DNA from: Rhea pennata
Taxonomy: Eukaryota; Chordata; Aves; Rheiformes; Rheidae
Assembly (NCBI RefSeq): GCF_028389875.1
Contig: NC_084666.1
Span: forward strand, 63,434,422 to 63,498,421
DNA: 64,000 nucleotides
Reading direction: 5' to 3'
Shown: positions 40,582-53,130 of the stretch, piece after piece
Layout: each line of letters begins with the position of its first letter
Numbering within the stretch: position 1 is the first letter of the stretch
Notes under the pieces: model-generated
What the model was told of the DNA's origin: nothing
The model's database searches: none
The model's input: the letters and a program-made list of their open reading frames with translations, nothing else
Translations under genes and position numbers: made by a program

Positions 40582-41818
40582 CTAGTGGAAGAAGATAAGA
40601 GAATGACTTCATTCAATTATTTAGACAAAAACCAGATCCTGATAGTCAGAAATGACCCAAGGACAAAATAGCCCCCACTTCTGTTTAAAAAATTACCTAC
40701 CTCTTATTACAGGTACACATTTTCTCTTCAGCTTAAAATACAAAAATTCTGTAATATCTGTTCTGTAGGAAACATTACACCCTTAACTCAGAGAATTCCT
40801 TTTAAACGCAAAACATCTTAGAAAGCAAGCTCACTTTAAAGTCATTATTTCAAAGTGCTGCTTTCACAGTTCTTTTGTCTTCCTCTTTCTCTATGCACCA
40901 AGTTCCTAGATGCTGCCTTTTGCAGCAGTAGAAAGATGAACAAAACACTAAAAAGCAAGATCTGAATTGAAAGCAAAGTTCAACACAACAATTAATCTTG
41001 AATATCTGGGTTAGGGAATGAACTGGAAAAACAAACAAAAAGACTCTGCTTCAGCCACTCACTTGACCTAAATGTACCAACTCGTAAGTTTACATAAACT
41101 TTTAAGACAATTAATACGAGATTAAAAAAAAATTAACTATGGTTTTAAAACGAGTTCTATTGCTGCCTTTGTGATATATGAATGGAGAAAGTATTATCTA
41201 AAAGTAAAGATGACAACTTACATTTATTTTAAGACTTTTTTCTCTCCTTTTCATTATAATAAACACTATAGAACCATTAGAAAGTTACCATCCTTTCTTT
41301 ATTCAAATTCATCTGCTTACAGGGATAATAAACTGTCAATTAATACTATCAGTTGATCAGAGGGGAGTTTTAAATTGCTAATGTAAATAAAAGGTGAAAC
41401 TCTGGACAAGTAGTCAAATTTTATAGTAGTCTTAATGCTCACCACTAGCTTTTACCTGTTCTTGCAATTGCCACTTTAATTTTCACCTTTGTACTATGCA
41501 AAATTTATGAGCAGGAAATAGCTTCCTGTGGGGTTTCCTACAATGGCTGACATATTTTTTGTACTATCAGAATATAATCATTAGATTCAGAATTTTTGCA
41601 GAGTATCTTAACAGAAGAGTATCCCTCCTTAGCTGCCACTTGTTAATGTTTTAAAATCAGTATTCACAGAAGAACTCTTCCCTTGAACTGCTGCTCCATT
41701 TTACACAGAAGATTACAGATACAGGTTATGACATATAAAACCCTCCACCAAAGCACACACTGAAGGGCTCCAAAGTTCTGATAGCTAAAAGTGTTTCTGT
41801 TTAATACTGACTCTAAGA

Positions 41819-41825
<7 letters not shown>

Positions 41826-41849
<24 letters not shown>

Positions 41850-41850
41850 C
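41826..41850. repeat. Poly(A) tract, 25 bases
   Basis: An uninterrupted A run in a SEC24B intron. Confidence 0.95.
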
Positions 41851-42295
41851 ACTCACTCCAATCCTTTATGCACAGATGCACAGACATATTCCCTCATACC
41901 ACAGATCTAGTTTAAACCAAGCTCAGAGAACCTAAAGCTTCTGAAAATCATCACATCAATAAAATAACTTTAATCTGAACAAATACACCTGTGAGGAGAA
42001 TGAATCCAAAAATTATCTAGGAAATTTCATACTATAAGACCAAAAGCATTTCCAAAAATTAATAAAAGCAGTAATATGATTGAACATTTCTTGTGGTATT
42101 CAATGAGTATTTACATTCTTCTGCTAAAGATGTTTAACAACTACCTAGGACTATGGGACTGTAAGAAATTAGAAAGTACCTAATAGAACATACCTAACTC
42201 AAAGTAAAATAATTAAAAATTGAAAAGGCAGAAAAAAAATATAAATTAGATTCCAAACGTAAGCACTATACAGCACAGCTCATTAAAACGCTCAC

Positions 42296-42388
42296 CATTT
42301 TCAATGGTACTGATGCATAGTTTGGATATCCAAGGACATCTTTTATGAAGTTGTTATCACAATTTTTTCCAATCCAAATATAAAATAC
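42296..42388 (-). CDS. SEC24B: SEC24B coding exon, gelsolin-like domain
   Basis: It reads VFYIWIGKNCDNNFIKDVLG, then YPNYASVPLKM. The exon is 31 whole codons, with a CTTACAG acceptor and a GTGAGC donor. VFYIWIG is the characteristic gelsolin-like strand. Confidence 0.97.
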
Positions 42389-43417
42389 CTGTAAGATGTC
42401 AGAAACAGTTTTAATAAAGGCCTTGCACACATTTTAAAGAAAGATAAAAGTGGTGATGTAATTGGAATATTACCAGAATATACATTTTATGCAAATGAGT
42501 CACCTGGTAACTCCTACTGAGGTTTTAAATACACATCTCTATATTCACTATTCGCACACGGACTTACTAATACATTGGCACCATCCAGAGCAAGATCAAT
42601 CCAAAAAATTACAGCTGAAAAGCAAATACTGAAAGAATAAGGATCCAGGATTCATCTGTACTGGAACTGTTAACACACTGCCTTGCCATATAACCTCCTT
42701 AAATGGAAATCCTAAAATTTTAAAGCATACCACTGTGTCGATTACTGCACACCGACTTCCCACTCTAAACAAGTTACAGGAAAGCAGCAGTTATCAATAC
42801 GCATTAAAGCTATTAACTCAGACACCTGGAAACAGAAGCTAGTTTGAATTCATGTTCAGCCCCTGAACTCACACGAGCTTTCAAGCACTTTCTTTCCAGA
42901 TTGCTGTTAAAGTAGCATAATGTTTTATCTCATTAAGTGTGTTTTAGGGTAATTTCTACTATCATCTTTAATTGTATCTATTGATTTTATTCTCTCCCCA
43001 CAATTCCCTCACTCTTAGCTCACGAGCCACAAATCATAAAAGCCTTTATATTTGTGCATACCTGGTAAGATTCACACATAAACGAGAAGTGCTTTTGCTA
43101 GACAAACTGTAGTTCTTACAATTTCATAACCATTAAAAAAGGTTTTGGAAAAGAAAATCCATTATTTCCAGAAAAAGTCTTGACATGAACTCCTCATATA
43201 TTCTGATAACATTTGAAGGCTTAATATGCAACCTTAGTTACAGACATTCCTCTGATCAAAAAATGAAAGCTTTTCACTGGAACATGAGTTACTCTTAGGT
43301 TATCAGGCATACTGATTCACTATACTATTAATGTTGAGAGTTGGCTGCTTTTAAGCATTCAACATGTGTCCAACTTATTTATTTATTTAAGAGGATTGCA
43401 TGAAACCAGTAACTTAC

Positions 43418-43522
43418 TGATCCACAATCCATTAGAAAAGCTCCTTCTCTTGTCAGCTTCTCCGCAGATAACTTCTGAAGAGGTGGTTGGGGAACAACCT
43501 TGTCGTTTACATGTATCGCACT
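43418..43522 (-). CDS. SEC24B: SEC24B coding exon, gelsolin-like domain
   Basis: It reads SAIHVNDKVVPQPPLQKLSA, then EKLTREGAFLMDCGS. The exon is 35 whole codons. The acceptor is ATTACAG and the donor GTAAGT. GAFLMDCG is the start of the gelsolin-like fold. Confidence 0.97.
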
Positions 43523-43789
43523 CTGTAATAACCAATAATTTCCATAATATAAACAAATATCAATTCAGTAATTTTATCTTAATCAGGAATGATAAAATTT
43601 GAAAAAAGCTGTTACACTGGCAGCTTTTTGAGGATTCTCATGTAACAAAATGCCATCTTTAGCTTCAGTCACCTGAATTAATTAATTCTAGAGTTACGCA
43701 TTTAACCTAAAGCTTACTTCTTTACCCAAACAAGAATAATGCAAGTTCATTTAATGTGTGCATTCATTTCACAAATTATAGATGCTAAA

Positions 43790-43801
43790 CCCCCCCCCCC
43801 C
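43790..43801. repeat. Poly(C) tract, 12 bases
   Basis: Twelve C followed by AAAA, in a SEC24B intron. It resembles the C14-A11 junction near 10300. Confidence 0.9.
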
Positions 43802-45687
43802 AAAATTCCCACGTCCAATACTTCAGTAAAATTTTCTATGACCAACCATATCAACCTCCGGATATTTTTCACTACATTCCACTTCACTAGAAGTGTGAGA
43901 GCAGAAAAATGTCAAATTCTGCTCCTAGTAAGTGTTCACTATTTTACCACATGCCAATAACAGAAAGCTCTTTGATGTAACACCCTGCCTGAAGTAGAAC
44001 AAATAGCTAAAAATACTCTCAAACTAATATACTTGTCCACATACCATTAAGACTGATCTGATCAAACAATCTGTCTATATCAGGGAGTTTTTTTAAAAAA
44101 ATTAAAATTTGTATTATTTCAGATTAAAGGAGATTGTGACAAGACTGCTTCCCCATCCAATACAAAAATAGGCTGGATATCCATAACTAATCTGCGAAAC
44201 ATGATATAAGGAAGACAGTTAAGAAATCAAGTACATCTTCACTCAGATTGAATAATAAGATTACACACACACACAAAATCCCAAGCCTCTAAATTAAGAA
44301 TTCCATATTATAATGTAATAGATTAGAAATTTGTTGGGATCTATGCATAATGATGAAAATCATCTACTTGTCCACTTGCAGAAGTTCCAGGCTACACTCA
44401 ATTTTCATGAAAATTCGGTGTTAAGAGAAAAGAAAATCAGTGTTCTTTCTTTCTTTTTTTTTTTTTTTTTAAGAAAAGTGTTTTGTAATATAAATCATCG
44501 AATTTTCTACAGAAACGAGAAATTTAAAAGCAGCTGGTGCTACAAATACTTCAAACTGAAGTAGTACGAAACTGCAGATTAACACTTCGTCATACAATTT
44601 AAGGTAAGATTTGTAAATTAATTTTGGTACTTCTAAGTAAACACTATTTTATTATTCTATAAGAAAACTGGCCTGACATCTTTTGTAAACTCGATCTCCC
44701 CAAGACACTGCTCATTCTTCACAGCTCTCACATGCTGAATATAATGTTTCAGTATCAGTACCACAAAACCCTGACAGAGTTACTGAAGAAGTTTGCAAAC
44801 AGTGAGAAAAAAATAGAAGTATAGAAAGACTGATTAATGAATTCCACTGAAGTGCACTGAGTTTAGATTTGCATATATAAATTTATAAAATACTTCAAAA
44901 GAAACTTTGAAATTAAAAATAGCTTAAAGGTCTGCTGAATAATTTCAGCTGCCAGATGAAGTACTCAAATTACTATATAATCTTGTATGACATTTAAAAA
45001 ACAAGCTCCTAGATAGACTTCTTCAAAGGTATTGTTAGGGCTCTAAATATATATGAATAACTAATGATAACTTCCTTAAAAATACAACTTATTTTTGTAT
45101 TTACAACCAACCTCGACCTTAAATAAAAATCTCATCTTGTTACTATTAAAATGTATCTGTCTTCTAGGTTACCTCTGTGAATGGAAAAATTAATAAAGTC
45201 ATTTTTGTACATCAAGTTCTTCCTCCATCTGACTGGCAGCTTGGAGGTAAGATCTTACCTCATCCATATCAGTCTGAGAGATCAGAGTTCGTTATTTCAG
45301 ACAACTTTATGTGGTTTTAAAATAAAAATCTAGAATTCCCTACCTAATATATTTCATCCATTTCTCCCAGGCTGTTCTAAAACACAAAAAACACTGAATA
45401 TACATTTAATGCATACAATTTTCTCTATTTTCTTTATATAACAGAAAAATGAGTATGAAAAAGTCATTGAAACAAGGTGAAGAAAGAGCATTATTTTCTC
45501 GTATTGTATTACTGTATCTGCAACTCAAAAACTTAAAAGGAATTTTTTTTGTTTTTTGTGATTTATGGAAAACATCCACTTTAAGTTACAATAATAACTT
45601 TTCAATAAATTGCTACAGCACAACATTAGGTTCAAACGCTCCATTACAAATTTTTAGAAAAGTTATAAAAAAGGATTCATACTTTAC

Positions 45688-45825
45688 CTCATCTATCAAT
45701 TTGTCTATCCTGTACAAGTTGGGGTGTATCATTTTCATCAGATGAACAAGAGGCTGACTCTTCATCTGGCACATTGCATATACACGATCATCCAAGCGTG
45801 TGCTAGTGCCAGTTCTAAATGCTTT
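45688..45825 (-). CDS. SEC24B: SEC24B coding exon, helical to gelsolin-like
   Basis: It reads KAFRTGTSTRLDDRVYAMCQ, then MKSQPLVHLMKMIHPNLYRI and DKLIDE. The exon is 46 whole codons, with a CTTACAG acceptor and a GTAAAG donor. The sequence is nearly invariant in SEC24A and SEC24B. Confidence 0.97.
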
Positions 45826-46618
45826 CTGTAAGGAAAGAATGTTGTTACTCAAATCAACCTGATACTTTATGTCAAACTTAAACACTATTTCAGATTTCTT
45901 TAAAGCGTCAAGAAAAAATGACAGTTTTTGTAAGGAAACGCATCTTAATTGGTATTATATTAGAAAATCCCAATTATATTATAAAAAATTTAGATTACCT
46001 AAATAATTCCGATCAAGTACAACTTCCATACAATAAATGCAAAAATCTAATTCAGTCTCACACCTTATTGATGAAGAAGGATGAAAAAGAAAAGAAAAGT
46101 TTCTCTACTTTGCATAAAACTCTGTACTGGTCTGTGCTCTACTTTTTGCTTTTATTCTTGATGATTATCATCAGCCTGTGATATTACTAATACAAAACAG
46201 CATAGAAGCTAAGAGCTTAACAGGGTTAAACCCAAAAACTTCTGCAGTTAATAAGATTAGATGCAGATCTATGTTCCTAACAACTAAACAGCAAGTGAAA
46301 CACCACCACATTTTATGGCAGACACTAGGCTGTCATGAGAAAGCATTTATTTTGTAACTCTCATTCCTACTGGATTTTTCAGATCTCCTTCAAAAGCGCT
46401 TGGTAAAGAGTCACTGTCAGAAACAAGACACTGGAGAAGGCACCCTATGCTGAGCCAATGAATCCAACGTATCAAAGCACAAACTCACTTCTACAAAGAT
46501 AAGCATGCAAGTTTTCTAATCCTTGGCTACCACAAACATTCTCATTTTGGGTTTCTTTGTATTCATGGCTTTTTTTTAAAAAAATTGTGGTTAAAAATAA
46601 TTTAAGAAACCCACTAAG

Positions 46619-47210
46619 CTCTGGGCAACCTGTGCCAGTGCTCTGTCACTCTGACAGAGAAAAAATTCCCCCTCACGTTCAGGCAGAACTTCCTGTGCTT
46701 CAATTTCTGCCCATTGCCTCTTGTCCTGTCACACGGGACAACTGAAAAGAGTTTGGCCCCGTCCCCTTGACACCCTCCCTTCAGGTACTTGTACTCATTG
46801 GTAAGATCCCCCCTCAGTCTTCTTTTCCCCAGGCTGAAGAGGCCCAGCTCTCGCAGCCGTTCCCCATAGGGCAGATGCTCCAGCCCTCTGATCATCTTTG
46901 TAGCCCTGCGCTGGACTCTCTCCAGTAACTCCAGGTCTCTCCTGTACTGGGGAGCCCAGATCTGGACACAGGACTCGAGATGAGGCCTCCCCAGGGCTGA
47001 GCAGAGGGGCAGGATCACCTCCCTCGACCTGCTGGCAACACTCTTCTTAATGTACCCCAGGATACTGTTGGCTTTCTTGGCCACAAGGGCAGCTTGCTGG
47101 CTCATGGTCTGTTTGTCGTCCGCCAGCACTCCCAGGTCCTTCTCTGCAGAGCTGCTCTCCAGCAGGTCAGCCCCCAGCTTGTACTGGTGCCTAGGGTTAT
47201 TTTTCCCACA
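46619..47210 (-). mobile_element. CR1 LINE fragment, truncated at both ends
   Basis: The minus strand carries an open stretch that reads as the C-terminal part of a CR1 reverse transcriptase. It includes [60 protein letters not shown] and [10 protein letters not shown]1 is the main LINE of birds. The 5' end is lost near NNPRHQY, as is usual. Unusually, the element also stops just after HWHRLPRA, so the last codons of the frame, the 3' UTR and the octamer tail are missing. The reading frame is uninterrupted across about 200 codons, which suggests modest age. It lies in a SEC24B intron in the same orientation as the gene. It cannot move by itself. Confidence 0.93.
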
Positions 47211-47647
47211 GGCTCTCATTTCTTTCTTGGTTCTTCAAAGCATAGAGCATACACATAGAAAAAGTATTTCTTTTCTCTTCATAAAATGAATTTAACCAGT
47301 GGTTTCCAACAATTATTTCAGCAACAATCAGTTGCGAAATTTTGAGCAATATGAATTGTTATAATATTTATCTTTTAATTTTCATTGTAAAGCAAAGTAA
47401 CGCAAAATATCAAAAATCAAAATGAAGTAAAACAAAAAACCATTCAGGCACTGATCATATCACATAAGTTAGTCATCTCTTTTGAGCCTATAAGACTTTC
47501 ACTCAAAAGAAGATAACCTAGTTCTCAATTTTAGAAAAGGGCTCACAGTAACGGTGAACTCAAAGCTTGACCTAGAGCTGAAAAATTACTCAAAATGGAG
47601 CAACTTTGAATCAAGTATCAAAGATAATCCCACTAGAGTATACATAC

Positions 47648-47823
47648 CTGTTTGAGAAGAGCCAAAACATACAATGGAAACAGCCTGAGGGAATTTGGTG
47701 CTACCAGCATAGATTGCTGCAGATTTGAAGCAGTTGACATATATGCTGCCAAGGAGTCTACCACAGCATTAACTAAGGCATCTCTTGCATCTGCAAGACT
47801 AGATGAAACTGAGCGATCCACAG
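47648..47823 (-). CDS. SEC24B: SEC24B coding exon, helical domain
   Basis: It reads VDRSVSSSLADARDALVNAV, then VDSLAAYMSTASNLQQSML and LFPLYVLALLKQ. The regular hydrophobic spacing fits the alpha-helical domain of SEC24. The acceptor is CCGACAG and the donor GTATGT. A CR1 fragment lies in the following intron. Confidence 0.97.
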
Positions 47824-48978
47824 CTGTCGGATGAGAAGGATACAAGAAATTTCATGTGAATGAATGAAGTCATTTTGGGTATTTTCAAAATATTAGGAGC
47901 TGTATTTTAGGATTTTTAAACACATAATTGTAGTCATTTTTTTTTAAAAAAATAACAAGATGGTTTTCCTTAGTAAAACTCATTTTTATGCTGCTTAAAA
48001 AATAGTATGGCTGATTTCTATTCTCTAGTTCCCATTCTTGGAGGTTTTAAATTGTTTAAAACTGGGGGAGGGTGTGTGAAACTAAATGCAAGTAGTGTTT
48101 TAAACATTATGAAAATAACTTAGCTATTCCCCAGAACTATCCACTGTTCTGCCTCCAAAACATATATTTGCAGTAATTTTTCTGAATATTTTGTAGAAAA
48201 ATATTACTTCTATTGTTTCAATAGCGTAACTACATTTAGTACAACTTAAGTTTAATTTTTCTTTGCTGAGAGAGTGCTGTAATCTGGTTGGAGGAAGCCA
48301 CCTACTGGATTGACTGCAAATTTAACACATGATGCAAAAGCACTTCTTCAGACTACAGTACTACTTTGAACTCCATCTCAACATACGGAGATTTTTTTTT
48401 CTCAGCTGTGCAGAGAGCTGTACACACTCAGTGGCAGAGACCAACCTATGAAACAGCTGCTTGTGACACACAAAGGCAATGGTACACAAATATGGGATAA
48501 GTAAGCATCCTCAGCTCAGCACCGATAGGCAAGAGGCATAGAAAATCTATGTATATCTCAGAGGCAGTATTGCCAGAAGTGTTTTGTCTTTCACTCTGCA
48601 GCGCCTCATTCAAGTGATTCATGCCGTATCTTAAATGATCCTGAAATGCTGAAGTTTGAGATGCCAACCACCGTGGTGACGATGCACAAGGGCTTTGATC
48701 TAAGTGCACTTTATAAAAAGATGACTCTTCGTTCTTTTAAAAACGTCTAGAGAACAATATAAGAAAGCTCCTTTAAAAGATTTAAGTATTCAGATGAAGG
48801 AGTATTTCAGTTATAGTGTTTTAATATGGCTTCAATTTCATCATCTTCCCCGTACAAACTCTTCAGTGTATTCCAACGTTTTTCTACAATACCCAGGCCT
48901 CATTCATTGCTTTGTTTAAACACTTGATCAAATTAAGAATACATGAAAACGCATTTGAACTTTCATTCCTGTACTCAC

Positions 48979-49089
48979 CCATGTTTGCTAAGAGGCATAC
49001 AACTGCTTGCACATCTGCTCCTGCATATACATCAGCCAGTGAATTGACTACAGGCAAGCAAAGTGTGTGCACTCGAATTCGCCGTTCAC
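48979..49089 (-). CDS. SEC24B: SEC24B coding exon, beta-barrel
   Basis: It reads ERRIRVHTLCLPVVNSLADV, then YAGADVQAVVCLLANM. The Gly codon before ERR is split between exons. The acceptor is TTATTAG and the donor GTGAGT. Confidence 0.97.
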
Positions 49090-49714
49090 CTAATAAAAAT
49101 AAGTAGAAGTCACTGTGCAACATCTCCTGGTAGGAAGAGGTATATATATTCAATTGTTGCACTACATCTGGTCTCATCCAAGATGCATTTACCGTGTAAA
49201 AACACAGCAGTCATGAAACTACAGTAACACTATCTCCCATCCCTGCTGAATTCTGAAATGCTCTTAAACTAGTCAACTGATGAATATAAAGTATATAGAC
49301 TTCCACCCCAAAATTTCGTGGCATTCTCTACACAGAATAGCTGCTATTCTTTATGCCTACCACATATACCAGCAACTAGTTTAAATTCATCAGCTTAAGC
49401 AATGGTCTGTGATTTTGATGACAGTAGGTACCAAACATGTCATTGCTTATAGCAATACCATGCCATTTAAGTAAAGATGTTTCAGCCAGACTATTTTACT
49501 TAAGATGGAGATAAGTTACATTTTCCCATCAAAACAGACTCTACAAAGATTTACCCATGTGATAAATTCACTGCCAAATAGGCTCACTGACTGACAAGTC
49601 ATTTAGGGAATAGAGATCAACAATAGACCATAGAACTAACTATACAAACATTACCGTTAAAACAAACAAACAGGCAAACAAAGAACAGTGGTGAATTCGT
49701 TTAAATGTATTCAC

Positions 49715-49888
49715 CTTTGCTAGAAGTATACAAAAGAGCTGTTTGAAAACAAACCAAAGATGTGTCAGTCAGACTTTCCTCAATGGACATTTGTACTGCA
49801 AATCCAGCATCAGGATTGACATTGGCAAGTGACAAGAGATCAGTTGATCGTACAAAAAAATTCCCATGAAAAGTGTGTATTGAAAGAC
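49715..49888 (-). CDS. SEC24B: SEC24B coding exon, beta-barrel
   Basis: It reads LSIHTFHGNFFVRSTDLLSL, then ANVNPDAGFAVQMSIEESLT and a stretch ending ALLYTSSK. The acceptor is CTTTTAG and the donor GTGAAT, which is a slightly weak donor. Confidence 0.97.
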
Positions 49889-50315
49889 CTAAAAGCAGAT
49901 GAAATAATTCACACAAGAGGGAGGTTAAAACAGCATGAAAAGCTCCTATTGATAGGAGAAACAGTTATCCTAAACGGCAAGCAGAATCAATTTCTAAATG
50001 AATCACTGGACATTTCAGAATGATCCTGCAGAGAATTCATATTCAATTCTGAAAATTCTAAATTGAACGATACTCTTACATTACACATTTCAATTTAGTT
50101 GAAATGAGTTGGTGCCACATTAAAGAACTCCCTCAGATATTGAAGGGCAAAAGCTAATGCAATTTATTAATATCAAAAAGACAAGTATCTTAATCTTAAG
50201 GGGAAAAGAAGTAACGTGAAATGTCTAGTTGCTAAAGACTAAGCACATTTGAAGTAAATGATAACAAGTTTACATCAACTTTCCATCCTTCCATGTGTGA
50301 GTATTTATAGCATAC

Positions 50316-50474
50316 CTTTTGTACATCGTATTCTCATAACTGCCTCAAATCCAATCTTCCTTGTAAGGTATCTTTTCAGGTCTTTCTGAAATTTCTCAGC
50401 CTGAGCAGGATTATGGCTATGATGGAAAGATGGATAATAATAGATGCATCCAGCAGAGTATTTGGACATGCAAG
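50316..50474 (-). CDS. SEC24B: SEC24B coding exon, end of trunk
   Basis: It reads CMSKYSAGCIYYYPSFHHSH, then NPAQAEKFQKDLKRYLTRKI and GFEAVMRIRCTK. The acceptor is TTCACAG and the donor GTATGC. This is a conserved part of the coat core where the trunk returns to the beta-barrel. Confidence 0.97.
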
Positions 50475-51272
50475 CTGTGAAGGAGAAAAAGATATGGCTA
50501 AGAGGCAAAACTAACATATATATATAAAATATGGTATAAAGTCACTAGTGCTATTTCACAATCAGTTTAAGCAGAAAAACCCTCAAATGATATTCAGGCC
50601 TTAAGAAACTTCTTAAAACTTCACTGTAAAAAAAAAAATAAATAAATAAAGACACAGCCACATGAGATCAGGACACCCAAATTAAGTAACACCTACCCAA
50701 CTTCTTTCAAGTCCCATCTAAGTTAATCTTTTTCCTGATATAACCTGTATCTATAAGACAAAGGATAGTTGTTTCTGACTCCTGTCACTAGATAATTGTG
50801 TATCTGGGTAACTTACTGCTGTCTTCAGTCGTTCACACACACACTTGAATAAGTTTCTTAATATTGCGTTGCTACCTTTGGCAGTGAATAGTGGGATGCA
50901 CACAGAAAATTTGATTTCTGGTGTGCAGAGACAAATCTTGGTTTAACATCAGAAGAACTGAAGGCGAGAATTGTTCTTCCCTTATGATTAAATCTTATTC
51001 TTCCCTGCCATCTGACCGTTACCCTTTCTGAAGCAGAGGAGTACTTTCTATTTCAAAATTGCCAAGTCTCAGAATAAACTCTCTTAGATGCCATCGACGC
51101 AATAGTCCCATTCTTTATTGCTATCTAAGCTAAGTCAAATCGTTTGCATTAACCGTATTTATAGAAGTACAAAAAGAAAGATTTACGTGATTTAAGAACT
51201 CCTGAATCAGCACATTTCCCAAGACAGACAAAACTGTGGAAGCAGTAAATATGTGCATTAAGTACCCCTTAC

Positions 51273-51396
51273 CAAGAGAAGCTAGATCAGAATATTGTGA
51301 ACTTAAGAGAAATAAATCCACAGCAGTCTGTTGGCCTGAACAGTCCAATGCCAACTTCTTATAAAAATCTGTTGCTGGACCAAGATGCTGGACCAC
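51273..51396 (-). CDS. SEC24B: SEC24B coding exon, trunk domain
   Basis: It reads VVQHLGPATDFYKKLALDCS, then GQQTAVDLFLLSSQYSDLAS. The acceptor is ACCAAAG and the donor GTAAGG. The last base starts a codon completed as Ala by the next exon. Confidence 0.97.
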
Positions 51397-52046
51397 CTTT
51401 GGTGAACAAATTACACAGGAGAAGAGTTAAAACAAAGATCATGCTCCCTTAGGGCTTTATGGCACAGTAAACATACTACTCAATGGCAAAATATCATAGA
51501 GAAGTGTTTCTTTTAAACAATACTTTCTAGGCATTTCAAAATACCTGCAGAAATAATTTCTTTATGCTACACCTTTTCATTTGTATTTACAAGCAGTTAT
51601 AATCCTCCTTTTTAACAAAGCTTATGTTCTCATATGAACAAACATTCAAGTAATAACTATAAAATACTTACTAGATGTTGTATATTACAGGACCATAAAA
51701 ATAGGAAGAACTCATGTTTTAGGTCTTTGGTTTAACATAAACACACACATCTGGGTTCAAAACCACACTGATACAAAGCAAGTCAGAAATATCTGCAACT
51801 TCTTATGCTTGTCAAGACAAGCTATGGACCAAAGACACAAAGAACAGCTCATGTGCTTTGAAACAAATACCACACAAGCAAATATAAATTAGTGATCTTA
51901 ATGCATAAGGCAGACATTTAAGATAGTGAAAATTTAATGAATTGCTGTGGACAAAAAACAAGAGTTGGTCTGCAGAATTATGCTAGTCAAAAAGACATTG
52001 CCAGTCCCTAATCTCTCTAATAAAATGAATAATCAAGTTTTTGTAC

Positions 52047-52253
52047 CTTTGTGCTTGATCTTTGATTGGGATCTTCTCTGGAATGCAAAAGCCCTGCACC
52101 CAAAGACGGTAACTGAGTCTGAAATACAGATATCCGACCACCCGTTGGAGACATCAGTTTAAATGCAGCCTGAAGCGCAGGGCCCAGTGCGCTATATGTT
52201 TCTCTTGTATTGGTGAACATATTTGGTAATGCACTTAATAGATCTTTTATCAG
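52047..52253 (-). CDS. SEC24B: SEC24B coding exon, trunk domain
   Basis: This is the longest exon in the window, with 69 whole codons. It starts LIKDLLSALPNMFTNTRETY, runs through ALGPALQAAFKLMSPTGGR and FQTQLPSLGAGLL, and ends NQRSSTK. The acceptor is TTTTTCAG and the donor GTACAA. Confidence 0.97.
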
Positions 52254-52582
52254 CTGAAAAACACATTGAAAGGTGTTTCTGAGATTTTACAGACTTGAGA
52301 TATTCTGTAAAATTCTGTATTTAGTAAAAAGCTCTATTGTCGTAAGCAACGAACAATCAATACCAAATATTTGAGCTCAATTTCAACACATTGAGGAAAA
52401 CAATGTCATCATTTAAAAAACTAACACAAAGCAGCAGCATATAATATTTTTGTAATTAAGAAAAAGCCATACATGGGAGCTGCACATTATGAAAATAGAC
52501 TTGACCTTGAAGCTGAAATAGAAACTGCTGTTTTGAATATTCATCTGTTTAAATTTACTAATACGTTTTTGAGCAATCATAC

Positions 52583-52638
52583 CTCTTTGCTTTCATGGAG
52601 ATTTACAAGTAAACTATCTGGTGTAGGCAGGAAAATAT
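52583..52638 (-). CDS. SEC24B: SEC24B micro-sized coding exon (56 bp), trunk
   Basis: This short exon encodes DIFLPTPDSLLVNLHESKE. The acceptor is CCCACAG and the donor GTATGA. It would be easy to miss, but it is needed to keep frame between DID in the preceding exon and LIKDLL in the next. Confidence 0.96.
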
Positions 52639-53011
52639 CTGTGGGAAGAAGGAAAAACAGCTTTTTTTTTTTTAATGAGAAAACACAGAATTTTTAAATA
52701 GAAGAAAGCATTTCACTACTCACTGCTGTAAAAGTCACCACAAGAGGTCTATGTTTTTGCTACAGATATTATTAAAAAGAAAAAAAGGCAGTTTATACAA
52801 ACCTTGCTTTATTCAAAGCAAAATTAACATTTAATTTTCACTTTTTAAACACTACCTATTTTGAGTTAGCATAAGATTATTTCTGGATAAAGTATTCCCT
52901 TTTGGGGACCTAATAGCAAAATATTAGAGAGATTCTAATTCTTCCTCAGAGGGGAGCAGAGAATCTTAAAAAGCTTCTCAGAAATTCAATTTCCATTTTC
53001 TTTTTACTTAC

Positions 53012-53130
53012 CATCAATATCTGAGACAATCAGCATTTGAGGCTGAGATAAACCCTCCTGCAGGTTGTAAAATTGAACAGTACTGTCAAATGTTATGAAC
53101 CCTATTCTTGTTCTTGAATCTCCAGGCAGC
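53012..53130 (-). CDS. SEC24B: SEC24B coding exon, trunk domain
   Basis: It reads LPGDSRTRIGFITFDSTVQF, then YNLQEGLSQPQMLIVSDID. The first base completes the split Lys codon, and the last base begins an Asp codon finished by the 56-bp exon that follows. The acceptor is TGCTGCAG and the donor GTAAGT. Confidence 0.97.
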
